Below are positions 51,873 through 60,251 of a DNA stretch of 64,000 bases, piece after piece (the stretch's first letter is position 1; each line of letters begins with the position of its first letter). Source of the stretch: CAYNKA01 sp964397655 (lineage in GTDB: Bacteria; Spirochaetota; Spirochaetia; DTKZ01); contig CAYNKA010000002.1 in NCBI GenBank assembly GCA_964397655.1, forward strand, positions 124,001 to 188,000. Direction: 5' to 3'. Position numbers and translations under genes: made by a program. A model generated the notes under the pieces. It did no database searches. It was given only the letters and a program-made list of their open reading frames with translations, and was not told the origin of the DNA.

Positions 51873-52031
51873 ATGGCCGTAAAATTAGACCTTTCCTTCG
51901 CTCAAGTAAAGAATCTCGTCAACCAGCTTTCCGGCAAGGAAAAAGAAGCCCTGGCGAAATACCTCGGCGTCAAGAGCGCTCCGGCGAAGAAACCGGCCGC
52001 GAAGAAGCCGGCCCCCAAAGCCAAGGCCTGA
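51873..52031 (+). CDS. Small basic protein with an Ala-Lys-Pro tail
   Basis: The 52-residue protein starts at ATG 51873 behind AAAGGAGG. The first 34 residues form a likely helix pair (LSFAQVKNLVNQLSGKEKEALAKYL). The tail is a run of PAKKPAAKKPAPKAKA, as in histone-H1-like and nucleic-acid-binding proteins. Function unknown; binding of DNA or RNA is inferred from composition only. Confidence 0.75.
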   Translation: MAVKLDLSFAQVKNLVNQLSGKEKEALAKYLGVKSAPAKKPAAKKPAPKAKA

Positions 52032-52307
52032 GAGCGAGTCTCTTTCAGAATTTCTTCAACCATGCGGCGTTCTTCCGGAGTCGTCCTTCGATGAGAAGGT
52101 CGGCGATTTCGGGAAACGCCGCAGGTTTTTTCCCCGGTTCATCCGTCCATCTTCGATCCCGCGCATGCCAACGATGATCCGCCTGCTCGTCACGCGAGAG
52201 CGGATCACCTCCGAGAAGTTGCCGTTCATTCCTTCCGCACGCATCCGGCGTACGAAAAAACCTTCTTGCCCGTCTGAGATCCGCGATCGCGGCCGCCGGC
52301 GCTTCGG

Positions 52308-53918
52308 TCACCGGCGCAACGAATACGCGATCCTGAATTTCGGAGCCTGCAGGACATCGAAGCCGAAGACGGTCAATCCGCCGTATTGCTTCAGGGCTTC
52401 GCCGAGTTCCTTGCCGGGGAACCCGTCCTTCCACACCGGCACGGAGGTCGCTTTCATCTCCACCAAATTCCGTGCAAGGTCCTCTCTCGACGTCCAGTTC
52501 CCCATGCTCTGGTCCGTGGTCCTGATCCACGCCTGCATCCTCGGGACGAGTTCCATCACGTCCGGCACCGCGGTTTTCACGGGACAGGGATAGAACACGC
52601 CGAGCACGTTTTCCGAATAGGCGCCTGCCCGGGGTTCCATCGCGTAGACTCGAAAGGAATTCGCGCCCTGCCGGCCGGTCTTTTCCCGAAAATCCGCTTC
52701 GGTGATTTCCGGAACCATGAAGCCGCCCAGATCGACGCAGTACTTCTCGGGCGGACCCCACAGGCGGAGGAGCCTTTCCGGAGAGAAGCAGCCGAGGTCC
52801 TTGATCATTCCTATCATTCCGCTCGTGCCGTCGAGGGTCGCTCGGTCCGAGCCCGGGTAATAGCTGAAGGCCCCGTCCTTCTCGACGTAGAATTTTTCGA
52901 ACTTGACTCCGACGAACCGCTCGTTCAATTCCTTGGCCTTCGCCTTCGTATCTTCCGAGAGACCGCTCCAGAGGTACCGCACGAGCGTTCTGAGGGACTT
53001 CGCCGTCTTGAGGTTCCATTCGTGCCATTCATGAAGGGCGTCGTCCTTCGGGACGGGGTCGACTTCCTCGAGGATCGTCCGGGCGAGTTCGTTCCTGTAT
53101 CGGAGAGGAAAGTCGCGATGAAGGTCCCTGCCCTCCTCGTCCACGAAGGCCTTGAGGATCGACGAGGTGTTCTGCGTGTCCTTCTTGGCCAGCCTCCCGT
53201 CCTTCCCCTTCGGCCCCCAGACCCCGGTCGCAGGGTCCTGGTTCAGGAAAAACCACTCCAGCAGAGCCCTCTTCCATTCGGGGGAAACATCGTACAGGCC
53301 GTATTTTTCGACTACGCTGTCTTCGTGGAACATGCTGAGGAGGCATCGCGTGAAATGGAAGCTGGTCTGCGGGAACTTGAGCCCGATCCACCCCACCGTG
53401 GCCGCGTCGTCGAGATACGCCTTCAGTTTCTCCGGGGTATTGATCCCGTCCAGATATTTCAAGGGGTGTTTCAGCTTGACAGGCCGGCCCGTCTCCCTTG
53501 CCAGTTCGTCCAGAAGGTTGAGCACGTTCCCCGTGGGCCCCGTGAACGTGCACAGCGGATAGGAATCGTCCATGAACGCGCCCGTCCGCGGATTCTGCAG
53601 GTTCAGGTAGAATTCCGTCTCCTCGTTCTTGTCCCGGAACTTCGGGAGCTTGACGAGGCCCTTCCGGGTCTTCAATTTATCGTTCAGCTCCCGCATCTTG
53701 GTGAACGCAGTCCAATACCGCCCCCTGTCGAGCCAGTAGGTGAGTCCCACCATCTTGAACTCGAATTCGGCCATGTAATAGCCTTCCTCCTGGAGCTGTT
53801 TGTTCATCCTGAACATCTCCGGGACCGAAGGGATGCTGAAGAAGACGACCGCCGCCGCGAGGGTCGTGAACGCGGCGACGAGCGCCGAGACAACCGCGAG
53901 TTTGGATTTTTTCGCCAT
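52308..53918 (-). CDS. Unknown 536-aa membrane-anchored protein
   Basis: One N-terminal helix (LAVVSALVAAFTTLAAAVVFFSI) precedes a large domain that should lie outside the cytoplasm. Segments such as GAFMDDSYPLCTFTGPTGN and NQDPATGVWGPKGKDGR recall the Gly/Trp turns of alpha/alpha-toroid proteins (prenyltransferase-like), but I cannot assign it. AAGGAG precedes ATG 53918. It follows the barrel gene by 29 bases, so the PadR operon probably includes it. The 276 bases after its end hold nothing I can support. Confidence 0.7.
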   Translation of the reverse strand: MAKKSKLAVVSALVAAFTTLAAAVVFFSIPSVPEMFRMNKQLQEEGYYMAEFEFKMVGLTYWLDRGRYWTAFTKMRELNDKLKTRKGLVKLPKFRDKNEETEFYLNLQNPRTGAFMDDSYPLCTFTGPTGNVLNLLDELARETGRPVKLKHPLKYLDGINTPEKLKAYLDDAATVGWIGLKFPQTSFHFTRCLLSMFHEDSVVEKYGLYDVSPEWKRALLEWFFLNQDPATGVWGPKGKDGRLAKKDTQNTSSILKAFVDEEGRDLHRDFPLRYRNELARTILEEVDPVPKDDALHEWHEWNLKTAKSLRTLVRYLWSGLSEDTKAKAKELNERFVGVKFEKFYVEKDGAFSYYPGSDRATLDGTSGMIGMIKDLGCFSPERLLRLWGPPEKYCVDLGGFMVPEITEADFREKTGRQGANSFRVYAMEPRAGAYSENVLGVFYPCPVKTAVPDVMELVPRMQAWIRTTDQSMGNWTSREDLARNLVEMKATSVPVWKDGFPGKELGEALKQYGGLTVFGFDVLQAPKFRIAYSLRR

Positions 53919-53947
53919 CCGCTATCTCCTTGTTCCGTCTTTCGTCC

Positions 53948-55015
53948 TTAGAAGGCTTCCTTGATCTTCACGTACCTGCTCGAGTCGCCCGCATCGTTGA
54001 ACGCGAGGTCGAGTCTGAGATTGATGTTCTTGTCCCTGTTGAGCGCGATCCTGAGACCCGCCCCGCCGGCGATTCTCCCGTCCGTGCCGAAATCCCTGAT
54101 TCTATCCTGCACTTCGCCGACCCCGAGGAATACGACCGCCCCGATCCTCCAGGAAACGGGGAATCGGAATTCCGCCTGAGCGGCCAGGAAATACCTGCCC
54201 GACCCGTCGCCGCCTCCGCGAAGGATGCCCTTGTTTTCCAATGCGGGCAAATCGAAAAACGGCACGTCTCCCAAAGAGGCCTTGCCTGCCGCCTGGAACG
54301 CGAGAACGCACGAGTCGAAAACGGGGATGTAATGCCGGTAGTCCGCGCCGAGGCCGAAGAATTCTGGAGAACCCCGAAAGATCGCCGGGTGATACGTGCC
54401 GGACAACTTGGCGATGCTTCCGCTCCTGTGGTAGAGGCGGCCCTTCGGCGTGTCCTTGTAGGAAATCTCCGCTCCGATCCCGCACGACAGCATCGAGCCC
54501 GCCCCTTCGACGTCAGCCGGGACGGCTCCCTGTCCTTCGTCCTCGAAGCCGGTTCGGGAAAACCTGCATTCGAGGATCGGACCCGCGAACACCCGGTCGG
54601 TGATCCTGAAAGCGGCCCCGAGGCTCAGGGGCACGTATTCCGCCTCGTATTCCCTTCCCCGGAACTCGTCGGGATAATTCTGGTAGCCGACCTCCCCTTC
54701 GAGCCGGATCGCGTCATCGGCCAGGTAGACGGAGTAATTCGCCATGAAGTCGTACTGCCTTCCCCAGTTGTAGGTCGCGTGCAGCTCCACCTCGTCCAGT
54801 TCCCGGCCTCTCGTTTCCGGCTCGAAATAGAGCACGCACGCCGCTCCCAGGGTGAGCTTGACCTTGTCGTCGTAGCCGATGACCGGATGCCATCCGATTC
54901 CCCAGACGTCCGGCTTCCTCCCTTCGCCGGCCGGCCGGTCCGCCGGGACTTCCTGAGCCTCCGCGGCCCGGAACATGCCCTGCAGGAGAAGAAGCGTGAC
55001 GACGAATCGTTTCAT
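53948..55015 (-). CDS. Outer-membrane beta barrel, surface-antigen (BamA/TamA-like) type
   Basis: The 355-residue protein has a signal peptide (KRFVVTLLLLQGMFRAAEA) and a C-terminal barrel pattern with many glycine-aromatic strands (RIAGGAGLRIALNRDKNINLRLDLAF), resembling the bacterial surface antigen barrel (D15) without POTRA domains. ATG 55015 overlaps the PadR stop, so it is directly coupled to the regulator. Confidence 0.7.
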   Translation of the reverse strand: MKRFVVTLLLLQGMFRAAEAQEVPADRPAGEGRKPDVWGIGWHPVIGYDDKVKLTLGAACVLYFEPETRGRELDEVELHATYNWGRQYDFMANYSVYLADDAIRLEGEVGYQNYPDEFRGREYEAEYVPLSLGAAFRITDRVFAGPILECRFSRTGFEDEGQGAVPADVEGAGSMLSCGIGAEISYKDTPKGRLYHRSGSIAKLSGTYHPAIFRGSPEFFGLGADYRHYIPVFDSCVLAFQAAGKASLGDVPFFDLPALENKGILRGGGDGSGRYFLAAQAEFRFPVSWRIGAVVFLGVGEVQDRIRDFGTDGRIAGGAGLRIALNRDKNINLRLDLAFNDAGDSSRYVKIKEAF

Positions 55016-55575
55016 GACAGCCCTTTCGCTTCGGCCTTCAATTCGCGGAGCGACTCCTCCGCCCAGGCGATGTGCGAACTTATGTCGTGAAAACCCCGAC
55101 TCAGGGTGATCCTCCAGAACACGAGAGCTTCGCTCCTTCCGGTCATCCGCAGGTAATCCTGCAGCCTTCCCTCCACTGCCCGGAGCGACGCGAGGTCCTT
55201 CCGGTATTTTTTCAGCCTCTCCTCGATCTGGGCTGCAAGTTCCTCGACGCCGAGATTCGACAGGAGCATGACCCGCAGGAGAAACGCGTTCCTGTTGTCC
55301 TCGTCGATCTTCTCCGGCACGTCCGTGAGCCACTCCTTCAAATGCGAAACGCCCTTATCCGTGATGCGGTAGATCCGCTTGTTCGGGCCCTTCGTACTGC
55401 TTTCCTCCCTCGACTCGACGCGGCCATCCATCTCGAGACGCTTGAGTTCGCGGTAGATCTGGCTCGTCTGCGCCGACCAGAAGAAGTTGATCGAATCGTC
55501 GAAAAATCGCTTGAGTTCGTAGCCCGACATGGGCATGTAGTTCAGAAGACCGAGGATCGCGTGAGGAAGAGACAT
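55012..55575 (-). CDS. PadR family transcriptional regulator
   Basis: The 187-residue protein has the PadR winged helix at the start (AILGLLNYMPMSGYELKRFF, SQIYRELKRLEMDGRV) and the C-terminal helical Vir-like domain. PadR proteins usually repress their own operon. The strong promoter directly upstream overlaps an imperfect palindrome, a likely operator. It overlaps the barrel gene by ATGA. Confidence 0.93.
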   Translation of the reverse strand: MSLPHAILGLLNYMPMSGYELKRFFDDSINFFWSAQTSQIYRELKRLEMDGRVESREESSTKGPNKRIYRITDKGVSHLKEWLTDVPEKIDEDNRNAFLLRVMLLSNLGVEELAAQIEERLKKYRKDLASLRAVEGRLQDYLRMTGRSEALVFWRITLSRGFHDISSHIAWAEESLRELKAEAKGLS

Positions 55576-55604
55576 CGTTACGACCTCCTATCTATTCTAC
55601 TTTT

Positions 55605-55632
55605 ACTATACCACAAGTATAATAGTTGTCAA
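55605..55632 (-). promoter_or_regulatory. Promoter and likely PadR operator
   Basis: Minus strand TTGACA (55632-55627), 16 bases, TATAGT (55610-55605). The imperfect palindrome ACTAT...ATAGT (about 55605-55626) overlaps the spacer and -10 box, which suits autorepression. Confidence 0.7.
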
Positions 55633-55690
55633 GAACATATCATCGGATAAACGGCTCGCGACGCTTCGGGGAAGAAATCCTCTCTTGGTG

Positions 55691-55696
55691 TATAAT
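55691..55696 (+). promoter_or_regulatory. Candidate -10 box of the InlB-repeat lipoprotein gene
   Basis: Consensus TATAAT with TG just before it, about 87 bases before ATG 55783; no good -35 box. Confidence 0.4.
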
Positions 55697-55782
55697 TACA
55701 GGAAGAAGGCTTTTCCTCCGAGAAATTCCCACCGCGACATCGGCACCATAGGAAAAATCGATTTAGGTTCGGGAGGTGGAAA

Positions 55783-57204
55783 ATGAAAGGATCGATGATC
55801 GTTTTCATAAGTCGTCTCGCCTTGATCATGTCCGTTCTATCGACGTGCGGGGGAGGATTCGGGGATTCGAGCGACGAATCCGAGGCGTTTTCGATCGTAT
55901 ACGACGCGAACGGAGCCACATCCGGAACGCCGCCGTCGGACGGAACGCGATATACCGACGGACAGGCCGCGAAAATCCTCGGAAACACGGGAGGTCTCGC
56001 GAAGACCGGTTACAGCTACGCGGGCTGGAACACCGCGAAGGACGGCAAGGGCATCACCTACACGCAGGGCCAGACCATGGAGATGGGCGGTTCGAGCGTG
56101 AGACTCTACGCCCGGTGGACGACGAATCCGACCTTCACCGTGACCTACGCCGCCAATGGAGCCACCGGCGGCACGCCGCCCGTCGATACGACGAACTACG
56201 AGACGGGCCAGACCTTGACGGTCCTCGAGAATACGGGAAGCCTCGTGAGAACAGGTCACGGATTCGCGGGCTGGAACACCGCGTCAGACGGGAGCGGGAC
56301 CGCGTACTCGCCTGGACAGTCTTTCGTTATGGGCTCGGCCGCCGTCACCCTTCACGCTTTCTGGCTCGCGGCCCCGGCGGGCACGGTCGCTGCTGACAAC
56401 GCGAGCTTCATCAGAGTCCAGTGGAATCCGGTGGCGAACGCCGCCGGCTATTACGTCGAACGGGCGAAGGACTCAGGCGGAAGCCCCGCCGCCTACACGA
56501 GGATCGCCACCGTAACGGGAACGTCCTACGATCATGCCGGGGCCTTCGCCCAATCGGTGAACTGGTACCGGGTGCAGGCCTATGCCTCCACGAGCGCGAG
56601 CGGACCCTACGGGACGGCCGCCTCCGCGACGAAGACCGGGACCGTGAGCTTCTCCGAGGACTGGGAGGACGGCGTATGGAACGACACCTGGATCGCGGAC
56701 CCGAACACGGACCCCATCACCGTAACCGCGACGTACGCCGCCTCGGGAACGCGGAGCCTCGGGATCGCCGACGACGGCGACAACTGGAACTACTGGGACG
56801 GCCTCCATTACGAATTCGCGGGAGGCGTGCAGCCCACCTATGTCAAGTTTTCCATCCGAAAGGACTGGGACCAGAGTCCCCGTCATAGGATCAACCTCGG
56901 CGGCGATACGACCGCGAGCGACGGCGGTGCCGTCTACTACACCTGGGGAAAGGAATTGGACTCGGGCACCGACATGGCGGTGGAAGGCGGCGGAAGCGTA
57001 TACGCGACCCACGACTCGTTCCACCTCGTGGAGTTCCGGAACATCGACTTCGCGGCGCAGAACTTCGATTTCTACGTGGACGGCGTCCCGGTGACGACAG
57101 GCGTACCTTTCTACCATTCCGTCTCGTCCTTCACCCGTCTCTACATCAGCGTCGGCTGGTATGCCGAAAATGCCTACATCGACGCGATCGAGCTGCGGAA
57201 TTGA
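55783..57204 (+). CDS. Lipoprotein with two InlB-type repeats and an Fn3-like domain
   Basis: The 473-residue protein has a signal peptide with a spirochaete-like lipobox (SVLSTC, Cys about residue 22), two InlB B-repeats of about 75 residues (each with VxYxANGATxGTPP, TGxxFAGWNT-type blocks and a closing LxAxW), an Fn3-like domain (IRVQWNPVANAAGYYVERA), and a C-terminal lectin-like domain of about 170 residues (EDWEDGVWNDTW). It is probably surface exposed. GGGAGGTGG precedes ATG 55783. Confidence 0.85.
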   Translation: MKGSMIVFISRLALIMSVLSTCGGGFGDSSDESEAFSIVYDANGATSGTPPSDGTRYTDGQAAKILGNTGGLAKTGYSYAGWNTAKDGKGITYTQGQTMEMGGSSVRLYARWTTNPTFTVTYAANGATGGTPPVDTTNYETGQTLTVLENTGSLVRTGHGFAGWNTASDGSGTAYSPGQSFVMGSAAVTLHAFWLAAPAGTVAADNASFIRVQWNPVANAAGYYVERAKDSGGSPAAYTRIATVTGTSYDHAGAFAQSVNWYRVQAYASTSASGPYGTAASATKTGTVSFSEDWEDGVWNDTWIADPNTDPITVTATYAASGTRSLGIADDGDNWNYWDGLHYEFAGGVQPTYVKFSIRKDWDQSPRHRINLGGDTTASDGGAVYYTWGKELDSGTDMAVEGGGSVYATHDSFHLVEFRNIDFAAQNFDFYVDGVPVTTGVPFYHSVSSFTRLYISVGWYAENAYIDAIELRN

Positions 57205-57261
57205 ACGCCCCGGGACCGGCCCCCGATTGACGATCCCGGGCCGGCCCACTATTGTAGGTCC

Positions 57262-58212
57262 ATGAAGAACGATCTCCTGCTTCTCCTCACCGCGTGCATC
57301 TGGGGCTTCGCCTTCGTCGCCCAGCGGGCCGGCATGGACCTCGTCGGGCCCTTCACCTACAACGGAGTGCGGTTCGCCCTCGGCGCGCTTTCCCTGGCGC
57401 CCCTGCTCATGGCGGCACGCCGCCGCGGCCTCGAGTCCGAGCGTGCGGACGGCGCCGAGGAGGTCAGGGGGCCCTCGGACGGCCGGGATGCAGGAGGACG
57501 CGAAGAAGGAAGGACGCTCTTCGCATGGGGAGGCATCGCGGGAATCGTACTCTTCGGAGGAGCGACGCTCCAGCAGGTCGGCATCGTCTCCACCACCGCA
57601 GCCAAGGCGGGCTTCATCACGGGCCTCTACGTCGTGCTCGTACCCCTCATCGGAGCGGCCATGGGAACCAGAAGCGGACTCTTCCGCTGGCTCGGGGCCG
57701 TCGCAGCGGCGGTCGGGCTCTACCTCCTCAGCGTGGAAAAAGGCTTCACCGTCGCGAAGGGGGACGTCCTGGTTTTCGCATCGGCCTTCTTCTTCGCGGC
57801 GCACGTGCTCCTCATCGCTCGGATAGCGCCCCGCTTCGACCCCGTGAAGCTCTCCGTGATCCAGTACGCGGTCTGCTCCCTGCTGAACCTCGCCATCGCG
57901 ATCGCAGCGGAAAAGGTCGAAGCCGCCTCGGTGCTCGGGGCCTGGCTCCCCATCGCGTACGGCGGCGTCTTTTCCGTAGGCATCGCCTACTCGCTCCAGA
58001 TCGTGGCGCAGAAGAACGCGCATCCCACCCATGCCGCCATCATCCTCAGCCTCGAGAGCCTGTTCGCGGCCGTGGGAGGCTTCCTCCTCCTCGGGGAGCG
58101 CTTCGACGCCGTTCAGGTCACGGGCTGCATCCTCATGCTCGCCGGCATGGTCGTGAGCCAGTTCGGTCCGTCGGCGGAGACGAAGGAAACCGTCCGCGCC
58201 GAATCCGCTTGA
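57262..58212 (+). CDS. EamA/DMT-family transporter
   Basis: The 316-residue protein has ten hydrophobic helices in two EamA repeats (LLLLTACIWGFAFVAQRAGM; AIILSLESLFAAVGGFLLLGE). A charged insert at residues about 58-90 lies between helices two and three. Members export metabolites such as amino acids; the substrate is unknown. ATG 57262 follows AGGTCC. Confidence 0.9.
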   Translation: MKNDLLLLLTACIWGFAFVAQRAGMDLVGPFTYNGVRFALGALSLAPLLMAARRRGLESERADGAEEVRGPSDGRDAGGREEGRTLFAWGGIAGIVLFGGATLQQVGIVSTTAAKAGFITGLYVVLVPLIGAAMGTRSGLFRWLGAVAAAVGLYLLSVEKGFTVAKGDVLVFASAFFFAAHVLLIARIAPRFDPVKLSVIQYAVCSLLNLAIAIAAEKVEAASVLGAWLPIAYGGVFSVGIAYSLQIVAQKNAHPTHAAIILSLESLFAAVGGFLLLGERFDAVQVTGCILMLAGMVVSQFGPSAETKETVRAESA

Positions 58213-58290
58213 TTTTCCCTTCGAGCTTGAGTATCTATCAAGAGTACTGTGTGCATCGCGGCGTGATGCCTTCTGCCCGCGAAAGGAGTG

Positions 58291-59457
58291 ATGGTGCGCT
58301 CGGGCTTTGCCGTGTTTCTCGCGGTCTTTTTGTCGATCTACGGGCTCGTGAACTTCTACATCGGTTTTCACGGCTGGCGCTTCTTCAGAAGCATGGGAAT
58401 CGTCGCCCACGGATGGGTGTACTGGCCCCTCTTCTGGCTCCTCGCCTCCCTCTATCTGCTCTCGCGGGCCGTGAACCATCACCTTCCGGACGCGGTCTAC
58501 GAGGCCTCCCATTTCATCGGGGCCTACTGGCTCGCGGCGATGATGTACCTCTTCCTCATCCTCCTGGCGATCGACCTCGTGCGGCTCCTCGACCTGGCCT
58601 TCCGGTTCCTCCCATCCTCGTGGCTCCACGGGCCGCGATCGACCGCGGCGACTGGAATCGCGATAGGCGTCGTCGTTCTCTCCCTCCTCGCCTGGGGCAG
58701 CAGGAACGCGGTCAGCCCCGTCGTGACGACCTACGAGATCGACGTCCCGAAACGGGCGGGCAACCTCCGGGAACTCGACGCGGTCCTCGTCTCCGACATC
58801 CACCTCGGCACCATCGTGAACAGGAAACGGCTCGAAAGCCTCGTGGCGCGGATCAACGCGCTCGGGCCCGACGTCGTCTTCCTCGCGGGCGACGTCCTGG
58901 ACGAGGACGTCGGGCCCTTCGTGGACCAGGGCATGTCCGAGGTCATGAAAAAGCTCGCCGCCCCGCTCGGCGTCTACGCGATCCCCGGAAACCACGAATA
59001 CATAGGGGGCCACCTGGCCGAGTTCGCCTCGTACCTCGAGGACGCGGGGGTAAAGGTCCTCATCGACCGCACGGTCACGGTGGCGGGGGCCTTCCATATC
59101 GTCGGGCGGGACGATCTCTCGGGCGCGAGGATGAAAGGCTCGCCCAGGAAGCCCCTCTCCGAACTCGTCGCGGAACTCGATCCGTCCCTCCCCCTCGTCC
59201 TCATGGACCATCAGCCCTTCGATCTCGGCCAGGCGGAAAAGGCGGGCATCGACCTCCAGCTTTCCGGCCACACCCACCGGGGGCAGCTCTTCCCCAACAA
59301 CCTCGTGACGCGGAAGATCTTCGAGCTCGACTACGGCTACAAGAAGAAGGGATCCCTGAACGTCGTCGTTTCCTCCGGTTACGGGACTTGGGGGCCTCCC
59401 GTGCGCATCGGGAGCAGGTCGGAGATCGTGCGTCTCAAACTGAGATTCTCGCCCTGA
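58291..59457 (+). CDS. Membrane-anchored metallophosphoesterase
   Basis: Four hydrophobic helices at residues about 5-150 precede a calcineurin-like domain with SDIHLG, LAGDVLDED, PGNHEY, LMDHQPFD and SGHTHRGQLFP. This is the YkuE-like membrane layout; known relatives act on UDP-sugars or cyclic nucleotides, but this one cannot be placed. AAAGGAG precedes the start; GTG 58294 is an alternative start with better spacing. Confidence 0.88.
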   Translation: MVRSGFAVFLAVFLSIYGLVNFYIGFHGWRFFRSMGIVAHGWVYWPLFWLLASLYLLSRAVNHHLPDAVYEASHFIGAYWLAAMMYLFLILLAIDLVRLLDLAFRFLPSSWLHGPRSTAATGIAIGVVVLSLLAWGSRNAVSPVVTTYEIDVPKRAGNLRELDAVLVSDIHLGTIVNRKRLESLVARINALGPDVVFLAGDVLDEDVGPFVDQGMSEVMKKLAAPLGVYAIPGNHEYIGGHLAEFASYLEDAGVKVLIDRTVTVAGAFHIVGRDDLSGARMKGSPRKPLSELVAELDPSLPLVLMDHQPFDLGQAEKAGIDLQLSGHTHRGQLFPNNLVTRKIFELDYGYKKKGSLNVVVSSGYGTWGPPVRIGSRSEIVRLKLRFSP

Positions 59458-59534
59458 AGCCGCCCCGCTCGTCCGCCTTGCCGCCTCGCGCCGATTGAGG
59501 TATGGTGAAGGTGCGCGCCGGCGGGAGGTGGAAG

Positions 59535-60251
59535 GTGTGGGGCCGAAAGAAACCGAATATCTACAAGATCGACAATTATCTGCTTCTTTTCGGCAAGCTG
59601 TTCGTCCTCGTCGCCGCGATAGCCTTCCTCGCCTCGCTCTCGGACGAGGAGAAGAAGAAGTCCGCGTCGACCGGCGACGTCGTCGGAGGCGCTTTCTTCC
59701 TCGCGGGCGGCGTCGCCATGCTGGCGGCTGGCTCCAGGTTCAGGAGGAAGGAACGGAAGGCCCTCGCTCTCCTCAACTCCCTGGAACTCGCCCACGAAGT
59801 GTCCGTCCCGGAGTTTCTCGACGCCACGGGTTTCACCCGGAACGACGTCGAGACGGCCCTGCGGGCGATCAACGAACGGGGACTCGGCTTCTATCTTTGG
59901 AACCGCGAGGGCGACACGATCGTGGACGGGAGGCTGAAGCGCAGGATGGTGTTCGCGGACACCTGCCCCTCATGCGGCAAGACGGTCGGGCAAAGGTACT
60001 CCCTCGATCTCGCCGAAATCCCGTCCTGTCCGGCATGCGGCACCCCGTTCAACGTCGACGCCTGGAACGCGTGGAAGCTCGAGGCGATGCGCCGTCTCGA
60101 CGAGGGCGGGGAGCGGAAGCCGGGCCTTTTCGCCGGGAAGCGATTCTCCCTGCCGCTCTTCATCGTGCTCCTGGTCGTCTTCTGGCCGGCCGCCCTCGTC
60201 TACCTCTTCTTCCGCGTCTTCAAGGGCGAAACGACCCGCGAGCGTTCATAG
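59535..60251 (+). CDS. Membrane protein with a zinc-ribbon domain
   Basis: About 238 residues: two hydrophobic helices near the start (LLFGKLFVLVAAIAFLASL, GGAFFLAGGVAMLAAGS), a cytoplasmic winged-helix-like section (VPEFLDATGFTRNDVETALRA), a zinc ribbon with CPSC and CPAC, and a last helix (FIVLLVVFWPAALVYLFF). GTG 59535 is preferred because GGGAGG lies six bases upstream; ATG 59502 is also in frame. Family unknown. It converges with the kinase gene and overlaps it by six bases. Confidence 0.72.
   Translation: MWGRKKPNIYKIDNYLLLFGKLFVLVAAIAFLASLSDEEKKKSASTGDVVGGAFFLAGGVAMLAAGSRFRRKERKALALLNSLELAHEVSVPEFLDATGFTRNDVETALRAINERGLGFYLWNREGDTIVDGRLKRRMVFADTCPSCGKTVGQRYSLDLAEIPSCPACGTPFNVDAWNAWKLEAMRRLDEGGERKPGLFAGKRFSLPLFIVLLVVFWPAALVYLFFRVFKGETTRERS

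Noticed and set aside
57205..57255. GC-rich inverted sequence between the InlB lipoprotein and EamA genes
   Set aside because: Pairing is imperfect and there is no T-run, so I do not call a terminator.
56473..59277. A 934-codon minus-strand open frame
   Set aside because: It lies opposite three recognisable plus-strand genes (InlB lipoprotein, EamA transporter, phosphoesterase) and has the biased composition of a shadow frame.
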